Made by a program: the position numbers and the translations under genes
Shown: positions 33,407 through 45,056 of the stretch, in pieces
Numbering within the stretch: the first letter of the stretch is position 1
How the letters are laid out: each line of letters begins with the position of its first letter
The notes under the pieces: model-generated
Databases searched by the model: none
Told to the model about the DNA's origin: nothing
Seen by the model: the letters and a program-made list of their open reading frames with translations, nothing else
Origin: Haematobia irritans
Taxonomy: Eukaryota; Arthropoda; Insecta; Diptera; Muscidae
Reading direction: 5' to 3'
DNA: 64,000 nucleotides
NCBI RefSeq assembly: GCF_050003625.1
Contig: NC_134399.1
Coordinates: forward strand, 224,682,975 to 224,746,974

Positions 33407-34760
33407 AATTATTCTGAAAAAAAATTTTTTTCTCACTTATTTTTTTAGGTAACAGTTCACCGCTTTTCCACTTAACACCCTAATGTATTTTCACCATACA
33501 CTAAACTCCACATAACGACAAATACTTCATAGTTTTTGGCGAGGCTGCAAACAAGCAACTCCCATGAAAAATATGACTAGTGAACGTGGTGTTGAATTAT
33601 TGCCGACATTTTGCCTTTGGCGTTTGTATGTTGCTACTCTTCGATTAGTGATAGTTCCATAGCTGCTAAGCATCATCTCGTTGGAGAACTGAAATACATT
33701 CACGGGCCATTTACGGTATGGCAATCACTATAGCTACTGTAATACCTTCGAGCACCTCTGTTCGAAATGCAATGTTTCTTCAAATAAAAGACTGTAGGCT
33801 GTAAGGCTGGCCGGATTCGTGAGCTTTTGTCTTTACGCTAATGAATTTGATATTGATTCCGAGCCCAAGAAGCAAAGAATTGCAAAAAAAATATTAAAGT
33901 CAAAAGACTTTCTCAAAACTTAATAATTCCATGAACTAAAATATAGTTAAATTGGCCTTAGTGAAATATAGGCTAGACTTTTTTGAGTGTGAGAAAAATA
34001 ATATAAAAAAGAAAATAGTTAACCTTTATTAATTTATTTTCACATCCTGAAAAAGGATCAACGATTATCCGAAAAATCTATTGCTTTCTAAAGCCTAGTA
34101 CTAAGATCACGTTTTCGCACGAAAAACTGTTACACTCCATATAAAAAATGTTAGCGCGGAATAAATGCGAAATCTTTGTTTTGAGCATCTTACGACAAAT
34201 ATTTATACAATATATATTTTCGCACGAAAAAATAGGCAGGCATATTATTGCGCATAAATAAGTTAACATCCCAGGGTTTGAGACCCTATTTACGGAGATA
34301 AATGAAGATATTCGGTTTTCGTAGAAGCGAACATAGTACTAAACATAAAGCAAATATTAAATAATGGTTTCCTGTGAGGAAAGATATATTTTTTGTTTTT
34401 TTTTTCATCTTAAATTTAACGACTTAATACTTGAGTTAATTCTAAGACTATTTCTTTAAATCAAAACTTTTTTTCTTTACGTTAAAGAAAATTGTCCGTG
34501 GTTCAAAGACATACGATTTGAACTAAGAGAACCAATTTTCCAAGATTCGTGTCCTGAATTGAATGAAAAACTATTCTGGAAGCATAGATTATAATATTTC
34601 TATTTATTAAAAATTCATTATTTTAAAGAAATTTGTCCTTAGTATTGTATAAATTGCATGTCCTAAAATTTAGGTTCATATTATGCCAATCAGTGTAGTT
34701 TACCTCTTAATCATCTCGTTTAGTTTCTCCTTTAGAACCAACATGATTGTCTAAAGCCAA
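33407..34760. other. Unassigned DNA
   Basis: No gene or element recognised. AT-rich with motifs such as tcgcacgaaaa repeated near 34115 and 34220. Short frames (33527-33724, 34078-34269) are unsupported. Confidence 0.4.
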
Positions 34761-34915
34761 CGTGGTGTAATGTTTAGAATGTCCGCCTTGCATGCAAACG
34801 GTCGTGAGTTCAATCCCAGCTTCGACCGAACACCAAAAAGTTTTTCAGCAGTTGATTATCCCCTCCCAGTAATGCTGTTGTCATTTCTGAGTGTTTCAAG
34901 GCTTCTCTACAAAAG
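34761..34915 (+). mobile_element. SINE-1 5' fragment
   Basis: Head gtggtgtaatgtttagaatg (A box) and gtgagttcaatcccagcttc (B box), then cgaccgaacaccaaaaagtt and a body matching 9840-9905. The 3' half and tail are missing. Confidence 0.8.
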
Positions 34916-35119
34916 AAATCTTCCTTTTCCTAAAATTTCGTTTATGGGAAAAGAAAACTCATATTTCGCCCACACTTCATGTAAATTGCAGGACACTAAT
35001 AAGAGATATTTAATTGATTCCTTTTCCTCGACAACAGGACAACTCATAGAATAGTCGTTATACATAACTCCAATTAGCCTATAAGAGAGCTACGCTATTA
35101 CAGATATCAGGAGCAGCGT

Positions 35120-35270
35120 TTCCACAATGAATTTTTATTTTGGACCAACATTTTGCCAAAATTGGACCAAAATTCGTACCAGCGGACCATTTTTTCAAAT
35201 TAAATTAATATCATTTAAAAGATAATTTTTTTCCAAAATGTTACTTCGATAGAAAATTTTTTACAATTTT
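35120..35270. other. Diverged 'TTGGACC' segment
   Basis: cagcgtttccacaatgaatt...ttggaccaacattttgcc resembles the hAT-like element end at 26404 in motif content. No clear boundaries. Confidence 0.3.
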
Positions 35271-36694
35271 TATACCCACCACCATAGGATGGGGGGTATA
35301 TTAACTTTGTCCCCCCATATAAACCGATCCCCCGATTTGGCTTGCGAGGCCCCTAAGAGAAGCAAATTTCATCCGATCCGACTGAAATATGGTACATGGT
35401 GTTAGTATATGGTCTCGAACAACCATGCAAAAATTGGTCCACATCGGTCCATAATTATATATAGCCCCCATATAAACCGATCCCCCGATTTGGCTTGCGA
35501 GGCCTCTAAGAGAAGCAAATTTCATCCGATCGGGCTGAAATTTGGTGCATAGTATTAGTATATGCTCTCTAACAACCGTGCAAAAATTGGTCCACATCGG
35601 TATATAATTATATATAGCCCCCATATAAACCGATCCCTCGATTTGGCTTGCGAGACCGCTAAGAAAAGCAAATTTCATCCGATCCGGCTGAAATTTTGTA
35701 CGTGATATTAGTATATGGTCTATAACAACCATGCACAAATTGGTCCACATCGGTTCATAATTATATATAGCCCCCATATAAACCGATCCCCCGATTTGGC
35801 TTGCGAGGCCTCTAAGAGAAGCAAATTTCATCCGATCCGGCTGAAATATGGTACATGGTGTTAGTATATGGTCTCGAACAACCATGCAAAAATTGGTCCA
35901 CATCGGTCCATAATTATATATAGCCCCCATATAAACCGATCCCTCGATTTGGCTTGCGAGACCGCTAAGAGAAGCAAATTTCATCCGATCCGGCTGAAAT
36001 TTTGTACGTGATATTAGTATATGGTCTATAACAACCATGCAGAAATTGGTCCACATCGGTTCATAATTATATATAGCCCCCATATAAACCGATCACCAGA
36101 TTTGACCTCCGGAACCTGTTGGAAGACCAAAATTCATCTGATTCAGTTGAAATTTGGTACGTGGTGTTAATATGTGGCCTCAAACTCCCATGCAAAAATT
36201 GGTCGATATCGGTCCATAATTATATATAGGCCCCATATAAACCGATCCCCAGATTTGACCTCCAGAGCCCCTTGGAAGAGCAAAATTCTTGCCATTCGGT
36301 TGAAATTTGGTACGTGATGTTAGTATATGGTATCCAACAACCATGCAGGAATTGGTTCCTATCAGTCCATAATTATATACAGCTCCCATATAAACCGATC
36401 CCCAGATTTGACCTCCGGTGCCTTTTGGAGAAGCAAAATTCATCCGATATGCTTGAAATTTGGTACGTGGTGGTAGTATATGATATTTAACAGCCATGCC
36501 AAAAGTGGTCCACATCGTCCACATCTACGTACAAAAAGTCCATATCGATTCGTAATTATTTGTAGACTTAACTATACATAACTTTTTTGTCTAATATATA
36601 CCATGTATGGACTAAATCACAGTCTTTCGTAGAAGTTTCTACGCAATCCATGGTGGTGGGTACATAAGATTCGGCCTGGCTGTATGTACTTGTT
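35271..36694 (+). mobile_element. DINE-B element with deleted 5' block
   Basis: The hairpin TATACCCACCACCATAGGATGGGGGGTATA is followed almost at once by central units: the cattccgtttgtaac, tatatattc and microsatellite blocks are absent. The array (35301-36500, marker tagcccccatataaacc every 153 bp) leads to the 3' block and ends ggctgtatgtacttgtt. The 260-codon minus frame is the array. Confidence 0.85.
35301..36090 (+). repeat. 153-bp array with mixed unit order
   Basis: Five units show at least three unit types by shared variants (for example gcgaggcctctaagagaagc versus gcgagaccgctaagaaaagc), in the order A-B-A-C-B read on the minus strand. Non-neighbouring units are closer than neighbours, so copying was in blocks of more than one unit. 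Confidence 0.75.
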
Positions 36695-36957
36695 ATTTCT
36701 ATTCATAATTTGTATTTCTATTTATTTCTATAGAAAATGTTGTCAAAATTTCATTTCTATAGAAAATTTTGTCAAAAATTTCATTTCTGTAGAAAATTTT
36801 GTCAAAATTTTGTTTCTATAGAAAACTTTGTTAAAATTTTAGTTCATTAAAAAAATTTGTCCAAATTTTATTTCTATAGAAAATTTTGTCAAAATTTAAT
36901 TTCTATAGAATATTTAGCCAAACTTTTATTTCCATAGAGAATTAGGCCACATTTTAT
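36695..36957. repeat. 29-bp minisatellite
   Basis: Inverse orientation of the family (tttctatagaaaattttgtcaaaatt). It continues after the DINE-B cluster at 39820-39960 and ends in the hAT-like terminus at 40096. The cluster therefore appears to sit inside such an element. Confidence 0.7.
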
Positions 36958-38054
36958 TATACCCTCCACCATAGGATGGGGGTATATTAACTTTGTCATT
37001 CCGTTTGTAACACATCGAAATATTGCTCTAAGACCCCATAAAGTATATATATTCTGGGTCGTGGTGAAATTCTGAGTCGATCTAAGCATGTCCGTCCGTC
37101 CGTCCGTCTGTCCGTCTGTCCGTCTGTCCGGCTGTCCGTCCGTCTGTGGAAATCACGCTAACTTCCGAACGAAACAAGCTATCGACTTGAAACTTGGCAC
37201 AAGTAGTTGTTATTGATGTAGGTCGGATGGTATTGAAAATGGGCCATATCGGCCCACGTTTACGTATAGCCCCCATATAAACCGATCCCCAAATTTGGCT
37301 TGCGGAGCCTTCCGGAGCAGCAAAATTCATCCGATCCGGTTGAAATTTGGTACGTGGTCTAAGTATACGGTCTCTAACAAGCATGCAAAAATTGGTCCAT
37401 ATCGGTCCATAATTATATATAGCTCCCATATAAACCGATCCCCAGATTTGAACTCTGGAGCCTCTTGGATGAGCAAAATTCATCCGATCCAATTGAAATT
37501 TAGTACGTGGTGTTAGTATATGGTCTCTAACAACCATGCAAAAATTGGTCTATATCGGTCCATAATTATATATAGCTCCCATATAAAGCGATCCCCAGAT
37601 TTGACCTCCGGAGCCTCTTGGAGGAGCAAAAGTCATCCGATGCGGTTGAAATTTGGTACATTTCGTTAGTATATGGCCTCTAACAGCCATGTAAAAATTG
37701 TCAAATTTTATTACTATAGAAAGTTTTGTCAAAATTTCATTTGTATAGAAAGTTTTGTAAAAAGTTTATTTCTATAGCAATGTTTGTCAACATTTTATTT
37801 CCATAGAACATTTTGTCAACATTTTATTTCTATAGAAAATTTTGTCAACATTTTATTTCTATAGAAAATTTTGTCAAAATTTTATTGCTATAGAAAATTT
37901 TGTCAACATTTTACTTCCATAGAAAATTTTGTCAACATTTTATTTATATAGAAAATTTTGTCAAGTTTTTATTTCTATAGAAAATTTTGTCAAAATTTTA
38001 TTTCTATAGAAAATTTTGTCAAACTGAATTATATACGTATTTAATCGGCCTTTT
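36958..38054 (+). mobile_element. DINE-B, first copy of a tandem duplication
   Basis: 5' hairpin TATACCCTCCACCATAGGATGGGGGTATA, then cattccgtttgtaacacatc, ccccataaagtatatatatt, microsatellite 37087-37145, a short array (about two to three units), and the 29-bp array (37690-38030). It breaks at ttaatcggcc where the second copy's hairpin begins, so it has no 3' terminus. Confidence 0.88.
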
Positions 38055-39812
38055 TATACCCTCCACCATAGGATGGGGGTATATTAACTTTGTCATTCCG
38101 TTTGTAACACATCGAAATATTGCTCTAAGACCCCATAAAGTATATATATTCTGGGTCGTGGTGAAATTCTGAGTCGATCTAAGCATGTCCGTCCGTCCGT
38201 CCGTCTGTCCGTCTGTCCGGCTGTCCGTCCGTCTGTGGAAATCACGCTAACTTCCGAACGAAACAAGCTATCGACTTGAAACTTGGCACAAGTAGTTGCT
38301 ATTGATGTAGGTCGGATGGTATTGAAAATGGGCCATATCGGCCCACGTTTACGTATAGCCCCCATATAAACCGATCCCCAAATTTGGCTTGCGGAGCCTT
38401 CCGGAGCAGCAAAATTCATCCGATCCGGTTGAAATTTGGTACGTGGTCTAAGTATACGGTCTCTAACAACCATGCAAAAATTGGTCCATATCGGTCCATA
38501 ATTATATATAGCCCCCATATAAACCGATCCCCAGATTTGACCTCCGGAGCCTCTTGGAGGGGCAAAATTCATCCGATCCGGTTGAAATTTGGTACCTGAT
38601 GTTAGTATACGGTCTCTAACAACCATGCAAAAATTGGTCCATATCGGTCCATAGATATATATAGCTCCCATATAAACCGATCCCCAGATTTGACCTCCGG
38701 AGCCTCTTGGAGGAGCAAACTTCATCCTACCCGATTGAAATTTGGTACGTGGTGTTAGTATATGGTCTCTAACAACCATGCAAAAACTGGTCCATATCGG
38801 TCCATAATTATATATAGCTCCCATATAAACCGATCCCCAGATTTGACCTCCGGAGCCTCTTGGAGGGGCAAAATTCATCCGATCCGTTTGAAATTGGGTA
38901 CCTAATGTTAGTATACGGTCTCTAACAAGCATGCAAAAATTGGTCCATATCGGTCCATAATTATATATAGCTCCCATATAAACCGATCCCCAGATTTGAA
39001 CTCTGGAGCCTCTTGGATGAGCAAAATTCATCCGATCCAATTGAAATTTAGTACGTGGTGTTAGTATATGGTCTCTAACAACCATGCAAAAATTGGTCTA
39101 TATCGGTCCATAATTATATATAGCTCCCATATAAAGCGATCCCCAGATTTGACCTCCGGAGCCTCTTGGAGGAGCAAAAGTCATCCGATGCGGTTGAAAT
39201 TTGGTACATTTCGTTAGTATATGGCCTCTAACAGCCATGTAAAAATTGTCAAATTTTATTACTATAGAAAGTTTTGTCAAAATTTCATTTGTATAGAAAG
39301 TTTTGTAAAAAGTTTATTTCTATAGCAATGTTTGTCAACATTTTATTTCCATAGAACATTTTGTCAACATTTTATTTCTATAGAAAATTTTGTCAACATT
39401 TTATTTCTATAGAAAATTTTGTCAAAATTTTATTGCTATAGAAAATTTTGTCAACATTTTACTTCCATAGAAAATTTTGTCAACATTTTATTTATATAGA
39501 AAATTTTGTCAAGTTTTTATTTCTATAGAAAATTTTGTCAAAATTTTATTTCTATAGAAAATTTTATCAAACTGAATTATATACGTATTTAATCGGCCTT
39601 TTTTTTTGTTTAATATATACCCCTTATGGACTAACTTACAATTTAGAAGACAGTGTTAAAAAGTTTTACGATACCTTGCCATCGGCAAGTGTTATCGCAA
39701 CCCAAGTAATTCGATTGTGGATGACAGCCTTTAGTAGAAGTTCCTACGCAATCCATGGTGGAGGGTACATAAGATTCGGCCTGGCCGAACTTACGGCCGT
39801 ATATACTTGTTT
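38055..39812 (+). mobile_element. DINE-B, second copy of the duplication, complete
   Basis: Same order as the first copy, with three extra 153-bp units. It has the full 3' part: accccttatggactaactta, atccatggtggagggtacat and ttacggccgtatatacttgt. The offset between copies is 1,097 bp before the array and 1,548 bp after it. The 330-codon minus frame is the array plus the 5' block. Confidence 0.9.
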
Positions 39813-40096
39813 TTATATAATATTTTGTCACAATTTTACTTCTACAGAAAATGACAAAATTTTACATCGAAAATGTCGTCAACATTTTATTTCTATAGGA
39901 AATTTGGCAAACTTTTATTTCTATAGAAAACTTTATTAAAATTGTAGTTCCTTAGGAAATTTTTTATAAATTACCATTTTGACGAATATGGACCAAAATC
40001 AATCAAATTCCATTTGGTCCGACCATCGGACCAAATTTAAAAATTAACAATTTTATGGACCAATTTTAGTCCGATCGGACCAATATGGCAACCCGG
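39813..40096 (-). mobile_element. 29-bp units and hAT-like terminus
   Basis: 29-bp units to about 39965, then TTGGTCC/GGACCAA motifs ending in ggaccaatatggcaacccgg. This is the inverse of the 26404 terminus. Confidence 0.45.
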
Positions 40097-40129
40097 ATAA
40101 GGAGTAATAATTGACGTCTTGAAAAACTT

Positions 40130-40540
40130 CGCATAACTAAATTTATATGGGATTATATTTGCTTGGTGTCCTTGCAATCTTTATAATCTTTCTAATCGCA
40201 CATTCGCCTTCATAACAGCCTTCTAACGCAGAAAGAGCTTGAAGATAGCCAGAGGAACACCAATAGATTCTATTTCCCCTGGAATATTTAAGGTACTTCC
40301 TAGCCTTGCTAACTTATATATGGTATATTCCTGTTGCCAAGCAACCTTATATGGTGTATATTGTACTGCTCAGCCATCTCGTTGAGAGATTTGTAGCAGT
40401 CTACGTCCATTTTCGAGTTGATAAATACAGAGTCCAGGGATTTTATGGCAAGTTGACTGTCTAAGTATGAGCATTGGACTATTCTCAGCCAATTTTCCAC
40501 CTTTATTGCTAATATTTCAGAATATCTGCATTAACAAAAT
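40130..40540 (-). pseudogene. RNase H domain relic of a non-LTR retrotransposon
   Basis: In minus frame 40520-40309: SEILAIKVENWLRIVQ, LDSQLAIKSLDSVFINSK, CYKSLNEMAEQYNIHHIRLL, GNRNIPYIS. After a frameshift at about 40310: LARLGSTLNIPGEIESIGVP and CKL-like AIFKLFLR, then stops. This is the retroelement RNase H layout (AEILAI...SDSQAAIKSL...WVPGHxxIPGNxxAD-ELAR). The Asp of DSQ is kept. The His/Asn and final Asp region (WVPGH..GN..AD) is degraded to LLGNRNIPYIS. It may be the 3' part of the same family as the LINE at 42445-44418, but continuity is not shown. Confidence 0.72.
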
Positions 40541-40544
40541 TGTC

Positions 40545-42138
40545 ACTGAGGCCTGTTATGTTGATGTTTTCTTTGGAACTTTTTATTTCAACTTCCCAGA
40601 AGTCGTTCATTGTGTCAATTATCCTACCATGAATCATTGTTTACTCGGCTTTGGTAATGTACACCATAACATTCCATTTTTTTCAATTTGAACAACACCA
40701 ACAATATCAGTTTCTATCACTTGCAGTTGGATGCTTTATTAGTGTTTGTCAACTTCTCATCCATCTATCCTAGAATGCTGGGGATGCTTTACGGCTCCTG
40801 CTGTTGTCATTTCCGACAAAAATGCATCATTATAATTCTTCGTTTGACATTTTTAATTTTCTCGTTTTATGTTTCCCACTTCCGGATCCGTGTGCTTGTT
40901 CCTTTTTCACAACCACTTTTAGAATGCTGAAGCTGGTATCTGGTTTAGGAGTGTGTACGAAGCTCCTTTCCTGTTATCCTTTCGATTTGCCATTGTTTTG
41001 ATGAGAACAATGCTTACCTTAACATCACAATGACATCTTGGTAAAGCTCCAGCATATGCAGTAGGGCGTTTGGAATTCCATATCAAGAGGCATATGACAC
41101 TATAAGTGGACTATAGATGATATATGTATGTATGGATACATTAGAAATGGGAGCAATTGAACTTTTTTCCAAAACCCAGAAAACTCATCTAATGATTACA
41201 GATAATAAGCAAATTCGGAGAAAAAAATTCATTGTTACGGACATTACCATTAGTCATCAAATATTGGAAATTTGTACATATATGGGATTAAATCTTCCAG
41301 GTATTCAAATCAGAATTGAAACATTTCATAAATGTGATGTGTATAGCACATAATAGGTTGGGTTTTATTTTTGACTATGTCGCCTGAAGTGCATACAGTG
41401 AAAGAAATGTAAATGTAATCTACATTTTAATCTATATACACTTTCAGAAAAAGGAGTGGAACGGTTTTTTTTTACCAATCGTTAAATTGACTCATAAAAA
41501 ATGTGAGTCAATTTCACAAAAGTGAATTTAATCTTTTTCGGGCAATACGCAGGTATTAGAGGTGTATGTAAATCTGAGGAATTTTTGTAGTTTTCTTATA
41601 TTTTTACCTATTATTACCCTTATAATACGAGCTCATTGGAAGATTAAGGAATTGGTATTGAACTTAAAAGTTGTTATCGAAAAGAAAATGCCAGATACCA
41701 GTCTCCCTCCATAAACCTAACTAGACATATGTTTCGTCGAGAATAGGGAAAAGACCGAGCTAGATGACCAAAGACATGTAAAGATATGTAAAATTGCAAT
41801 TTAACTCCAACAAGTATAAGTGTAGGTTGCTGAGTAAACGTTCATGATTGCTTATCAGCTGGTTTGCTTTGGGGTGTAATATTCAAATAAGTTACAAACA
41901 AATGTTTTTATTTGTATTCAAAAAACAATTATATTTCAGACATTTTCCAGCAAGTAAACAAATGTTTAGAAATTAGAATGAACTATTTGGGGCCTTAGAA
42001 AATGATATGCTTAGGGCGAAATATAATATTTTGGCACAGTACAAATATTTTTTACTAAATTTTCCGATATGATTAAGCTATCAGACCAAAGGTTGTTTTC
42101 CGCAAATAACAAAACTTATTTATTGCATTGTTCCAAAC
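40545..42138. other. Unassigned DNA between LINE relics
   Basis: No motif recognised. If 40130-40540 and 42445-44418 came from one element, RT sequence should lie here, and I do not see it. Short plus-strand frames (40467-40691, 40688-40930, 41117-41353) have no family signature. Confidence 0.4.
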
Positions 42139-42167
42139 GTTTCGACAATTTGTGTTGTCTTCATCAG
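42139..42167 (-). ncRNA. Hammerhead-like core motif (Penelope-type 3' region)
   Basis: On the complement: CTGATGA, A, a 5-bp stem GACAA/TTGTC around CACAAA, then GAAAC. This is the order of a hammerhead ribozyme core (CUGAUGA, stem II, GAAA). Penelope-like elements carry such ribozymes. There is one extra A before stem II, and I do not see a convincing stem III or cleavage site, so catalytic activity is doubtful. Confidence 0.35.
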
Positions 42168-42375
42168 GGGAATTCGTTTATTAAATAAAAACACATTATA
42201 ATTTTATACTCTTTACATTTCCACTTACAATATTATTTTAACTTAAAATACTTTGAATTTCAGTATACACGAAACATATAAAACAACATAAAACATAAAT
42301 TAAAACTAATATCACAGGCGAGGTTTCAGGATTGCAACACTGTAAGCAGAACTTATGTTCTCCGTATCTTCTTTT

Positions 42376-42444
42376 ACACCCAGGGAAGGAATATGATCAC
42401 CTCAAACATGTTTTAAGAGCAAAATGTTATTTTTGGTTGGTGAT
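42376..42444. mobile_element. TA-MITE end fragment (50934 family)
   Basis: cacccagggaaggaatatga follows TA, and tcaaacatgttttaagagcaaaatgtt matches the ends of the MITE at 50934-51130. The other half is missing. The LINE reading frame is cut here. Confidence 0.65.
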
Positions 42445-44418
42445 CCATTTTGATGGTGGGCAGGTGGAAAATTCTCCACAAGGCTGGGGAGGAGTAGTGC
42501 CTCAAGTGTCTTGGCTACTGGCGAGAGAAGGGATATCGGTCTGTACGATTCTCCTTTATTCGAATCTTTGCCTGGCTTCAGTAATGGAATCATTCTTCCC
42601 ATCTTCCAGACATCGGGTGTAATGAGTGATTCCAAGAACAAATTGAGGAGTCTGGTACTCAACTCCCAGTATTCCCAGATGTTTCAGCATTAGCATTGAA
42701 ATCCCGTCGGGGCCCAGCGCCTTAGATGGTTTCGCGTTGTTGATGACATTGGTAACTTCGGCTGCGATAAATTCTGGTGTGTATTCGGCTCGGAGACCAC
42801 GTATGCGACGAGTGGCTCTCTTTTTCTTTCTCTATCACTCTCGGGATGCTCGACAAACAGTCGGTTGAAGTATTTGGCGCATCTCTTCGGATCAGTCACA
42901 GTCACGTCGCCAAAGGTGACTGAAATCCCATCATCCCTTGTAGCGGGGTTCGAGAGGGCTCTCACTGCTGACCACAATTTACCAGTCCCTGTGCCTAAGT
43001 TACATTGCTTCAGGTGCTCTAACCAAGTGTTCCTCTTGTGCTCGTCGACTATCTTACTGATCTCTAGATTTAGTTCTCTGATTCTAGGATCAGCACGGTT
43101 AGCACGACGGCGTTCATCACGCTCGTCTGCGAGTCCCGCCGCTTCGGCTGGGAAGTTGGTCCTCACTTGGGCAATTCGACCAGCGGGTATGAAGCGAGCG
43201 GCTGCTGCGTTGATGATGTCCCGGAACGCCCTCTGGGCAACATGAACATAAGAGGGGGACGGGAGCTCACTGAAGCGGCGATCGGTGTATTCTCTGAAGC
43301 CTTCCCAGTTGGCTTTCTTTTGATTGATAAACGTCCGGCGTTCAGAGGTTATGAAATCGGAGGGTCGGTTAATGGTGAGAATTATGGGGAGGTGGTCCGA
43401 TCCCAATGAAATGACGGGTTGCTAGGAAACGTCATTTATCAGACCAGGCGACGCTAAAGATAAATCTGGCGAACTGCTGGAGTCACCCATAATTCTCTTG
43501 GGGGCCTCTTCGTTCACTGTGCAAAATGTGGAGTCATCTATCTGCTATGCCAAAGCTATGCCTCTCTGGTCATTACCTAGGAGTGAATGCCAAAGTTCAT
43601 GGTGGGCATTAAAGTCTCCTAGAACCAATCGGTTATGCCCGCACAATAGCCACTCAATGTTTGGGCAATAACCTGGAGAACACCTACCAACCGGCGGTAT
43701 ATACACATTGCATAGCTCTATCTCGGCAGCCCCAGACTTGACTGCTACCCCCATACATTCCATATACGGGTCACTAGTGTCTGGCACAAGCGGGATAGGT
43801 CTATACTGCACGGAACGGTGTATTATGAAAGCCAGGCCACCACCTCCACTTCTTGTGCGATCCTTTCGAAGCACATTGTATCCATCACAATGGCGTAGGC
43901 TGCAGGTGGAATTCAGCTTAGTCTCCTGGATCGCTGCGACCCTTATCCTTTTCCGATTCATAAAGTCCACGATTTCGCTAATCTTACCTCGGAGCCCGTT
44001 GCAATTAAATTGCAAAAAAGATGCACTATCCAGAACTGGAACAACAATATTGGGTGTAAGATGCTGCGGCGGAGAATATTGTTGTACGGGAGATGACTAT
44101 ACTCCCGCAGCGATGTTAAGCCAGAGCAGTTCCGGTAATGCACCCACTCCAAGCACCGATAACACCTGACCGAAACCGAGCGGTGGTGGATCAGGTTTCG
44201 GCAGACTGAACAATACCATGGTCCGGGGATCTCTTCTATCCCGGCTCGGACCAACAGCAAACGGAGAAGGCTCCTCGGGATGCACCTTCCCCAACACAAA
44301 AAGATGGACGAAACAACACGTACACTGATGTGGCAGCCGCTGGCCAATGGATGGGGTCCTTCGGGTCAATCCGGTGCACAGAACCCCCCGCCGTGGGATT
44401 GCCTTCCCTGTTCGTCAT
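42445..44418 (-). pseudogene. APE-type non-LTR retrotransposon (jockey-like), truncated
   Basis: Order on the minus strand: an N-terminal segment (MTNREGNPTAGGSVHRIDPK, 44418-44236); after a frameshift, a zinc-finger-like segment (WYCSVCRNLIHH...VRCYRC..W.H..CSGL, about 44240-44120); after another shift, the endonuclease (44015-43545) with QFNCNGLRGK, AIQETKL (catalytic Glu) and GDFNAHHELWHS (Asp/Asn). The same frame continues to SDHLPI (43400), then a linker and the start of reverse transcriptase (GRMIPLLKPGKD, ESYRPISLLSPVAKTLEALL, 42600-42470). From 44015 down to 42455 a single frame is kept, with stops near 43545, 43410 and 42690. The catalytic FADD box and 3' end are missing: a MITE fragment follows. 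The replication step would be target-primed reverse transcription. Confidence 0.88.
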
Positions 44419-44695
44419 ATATTTTGTTGTATTCTTAAGCTTTCAATTGTCATTCGTTTTCTCTCTCTTTTCTCTTTGTCAAGTATTCTGAAGTTTTCAA
44501 AGTCAGCTGATTGCCCAGTGCTTATTATGTGTTTCCTTTTCCTTTCCTTTCCTGTTTAGTTAAAACTTTCTATAAATAATCTAAATTTTCTAAAATTAAC
44601 CAGTTGTTGCTGGTGGGTTCATTGTTTTTTCAGTGTAATCCTCCAAGAAGTACCGGATATTTTCACTATTTTTTGGCGACGTTTTTTTTTTTGCT
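44419..44695. other. Pyrimidine-rich stretch, possible LINE 5' UTR
   Basis: A CT-rich run (ttttctctctcttttctctt, 44458-44480; ccttttcctttcctttcctg, 44536-44556) upstream of the LINE N terminus on its coding strand. It could be the LINE leader or flanking DNA; nothing decides. Confidence 0.35.
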
Positions 44696-45056
44696 GCGGA
44701 CCTATATGGACTAATTTTTGCATATTTGTTAGACGACATATACGAGTACGTTCCAAATTTCAACCAGATCGGATAAAATTTGCTGTTTTAAGTGATCCAT
44801 CAGATATATCTGGGTGTCAGTTTATATGGGGGCTATACCTAACAGTGGTCCGATATGACCCATTTGTAATACAATTCGACCTACATCAATGACAACTACT
44901 TATACCAAATTTCAAGTCGATAGGTTGTTTCGTTCGGAAGTTAGCGTGATTTCCACAGGCTGACGGACACCAGGACTGTCGGGCGGACATCGCTAGATCG
45001 ACTGAGAATTTTACCATGACCCAGAATATATTACCCCATCCTATGGTGGAGGGTAT
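44696..45056 (-). mobile_element. DINE-B 5' fragment
   Basis: One array unit (gtttatatgggggctatacc), the actacttataccaaatttca block, a short microsatellite and part of the terminal hairpin (ctatggtggagggtata). The ttatggggtcttagagc block is deleted. Confidence 0.8.

Noticed and set aside
37087..37145. GTCCGTCC tract as a functional regulatory array
   Set aside because: It is the variable microsatellite at a fixed place in every DINE and differs in length even between tandem duplicates.
38093..39085. 330-codon minus frame as a gene
   Set aside because: It spans a DINE-B array plus its microsatellite and 5' block; the repeat period explains the open frame.
43708..44169. 153-codon plus frame within the LINE
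   Set aside because: Antisense shadow of the endonuclease coding strand, which carries all the family motifs.
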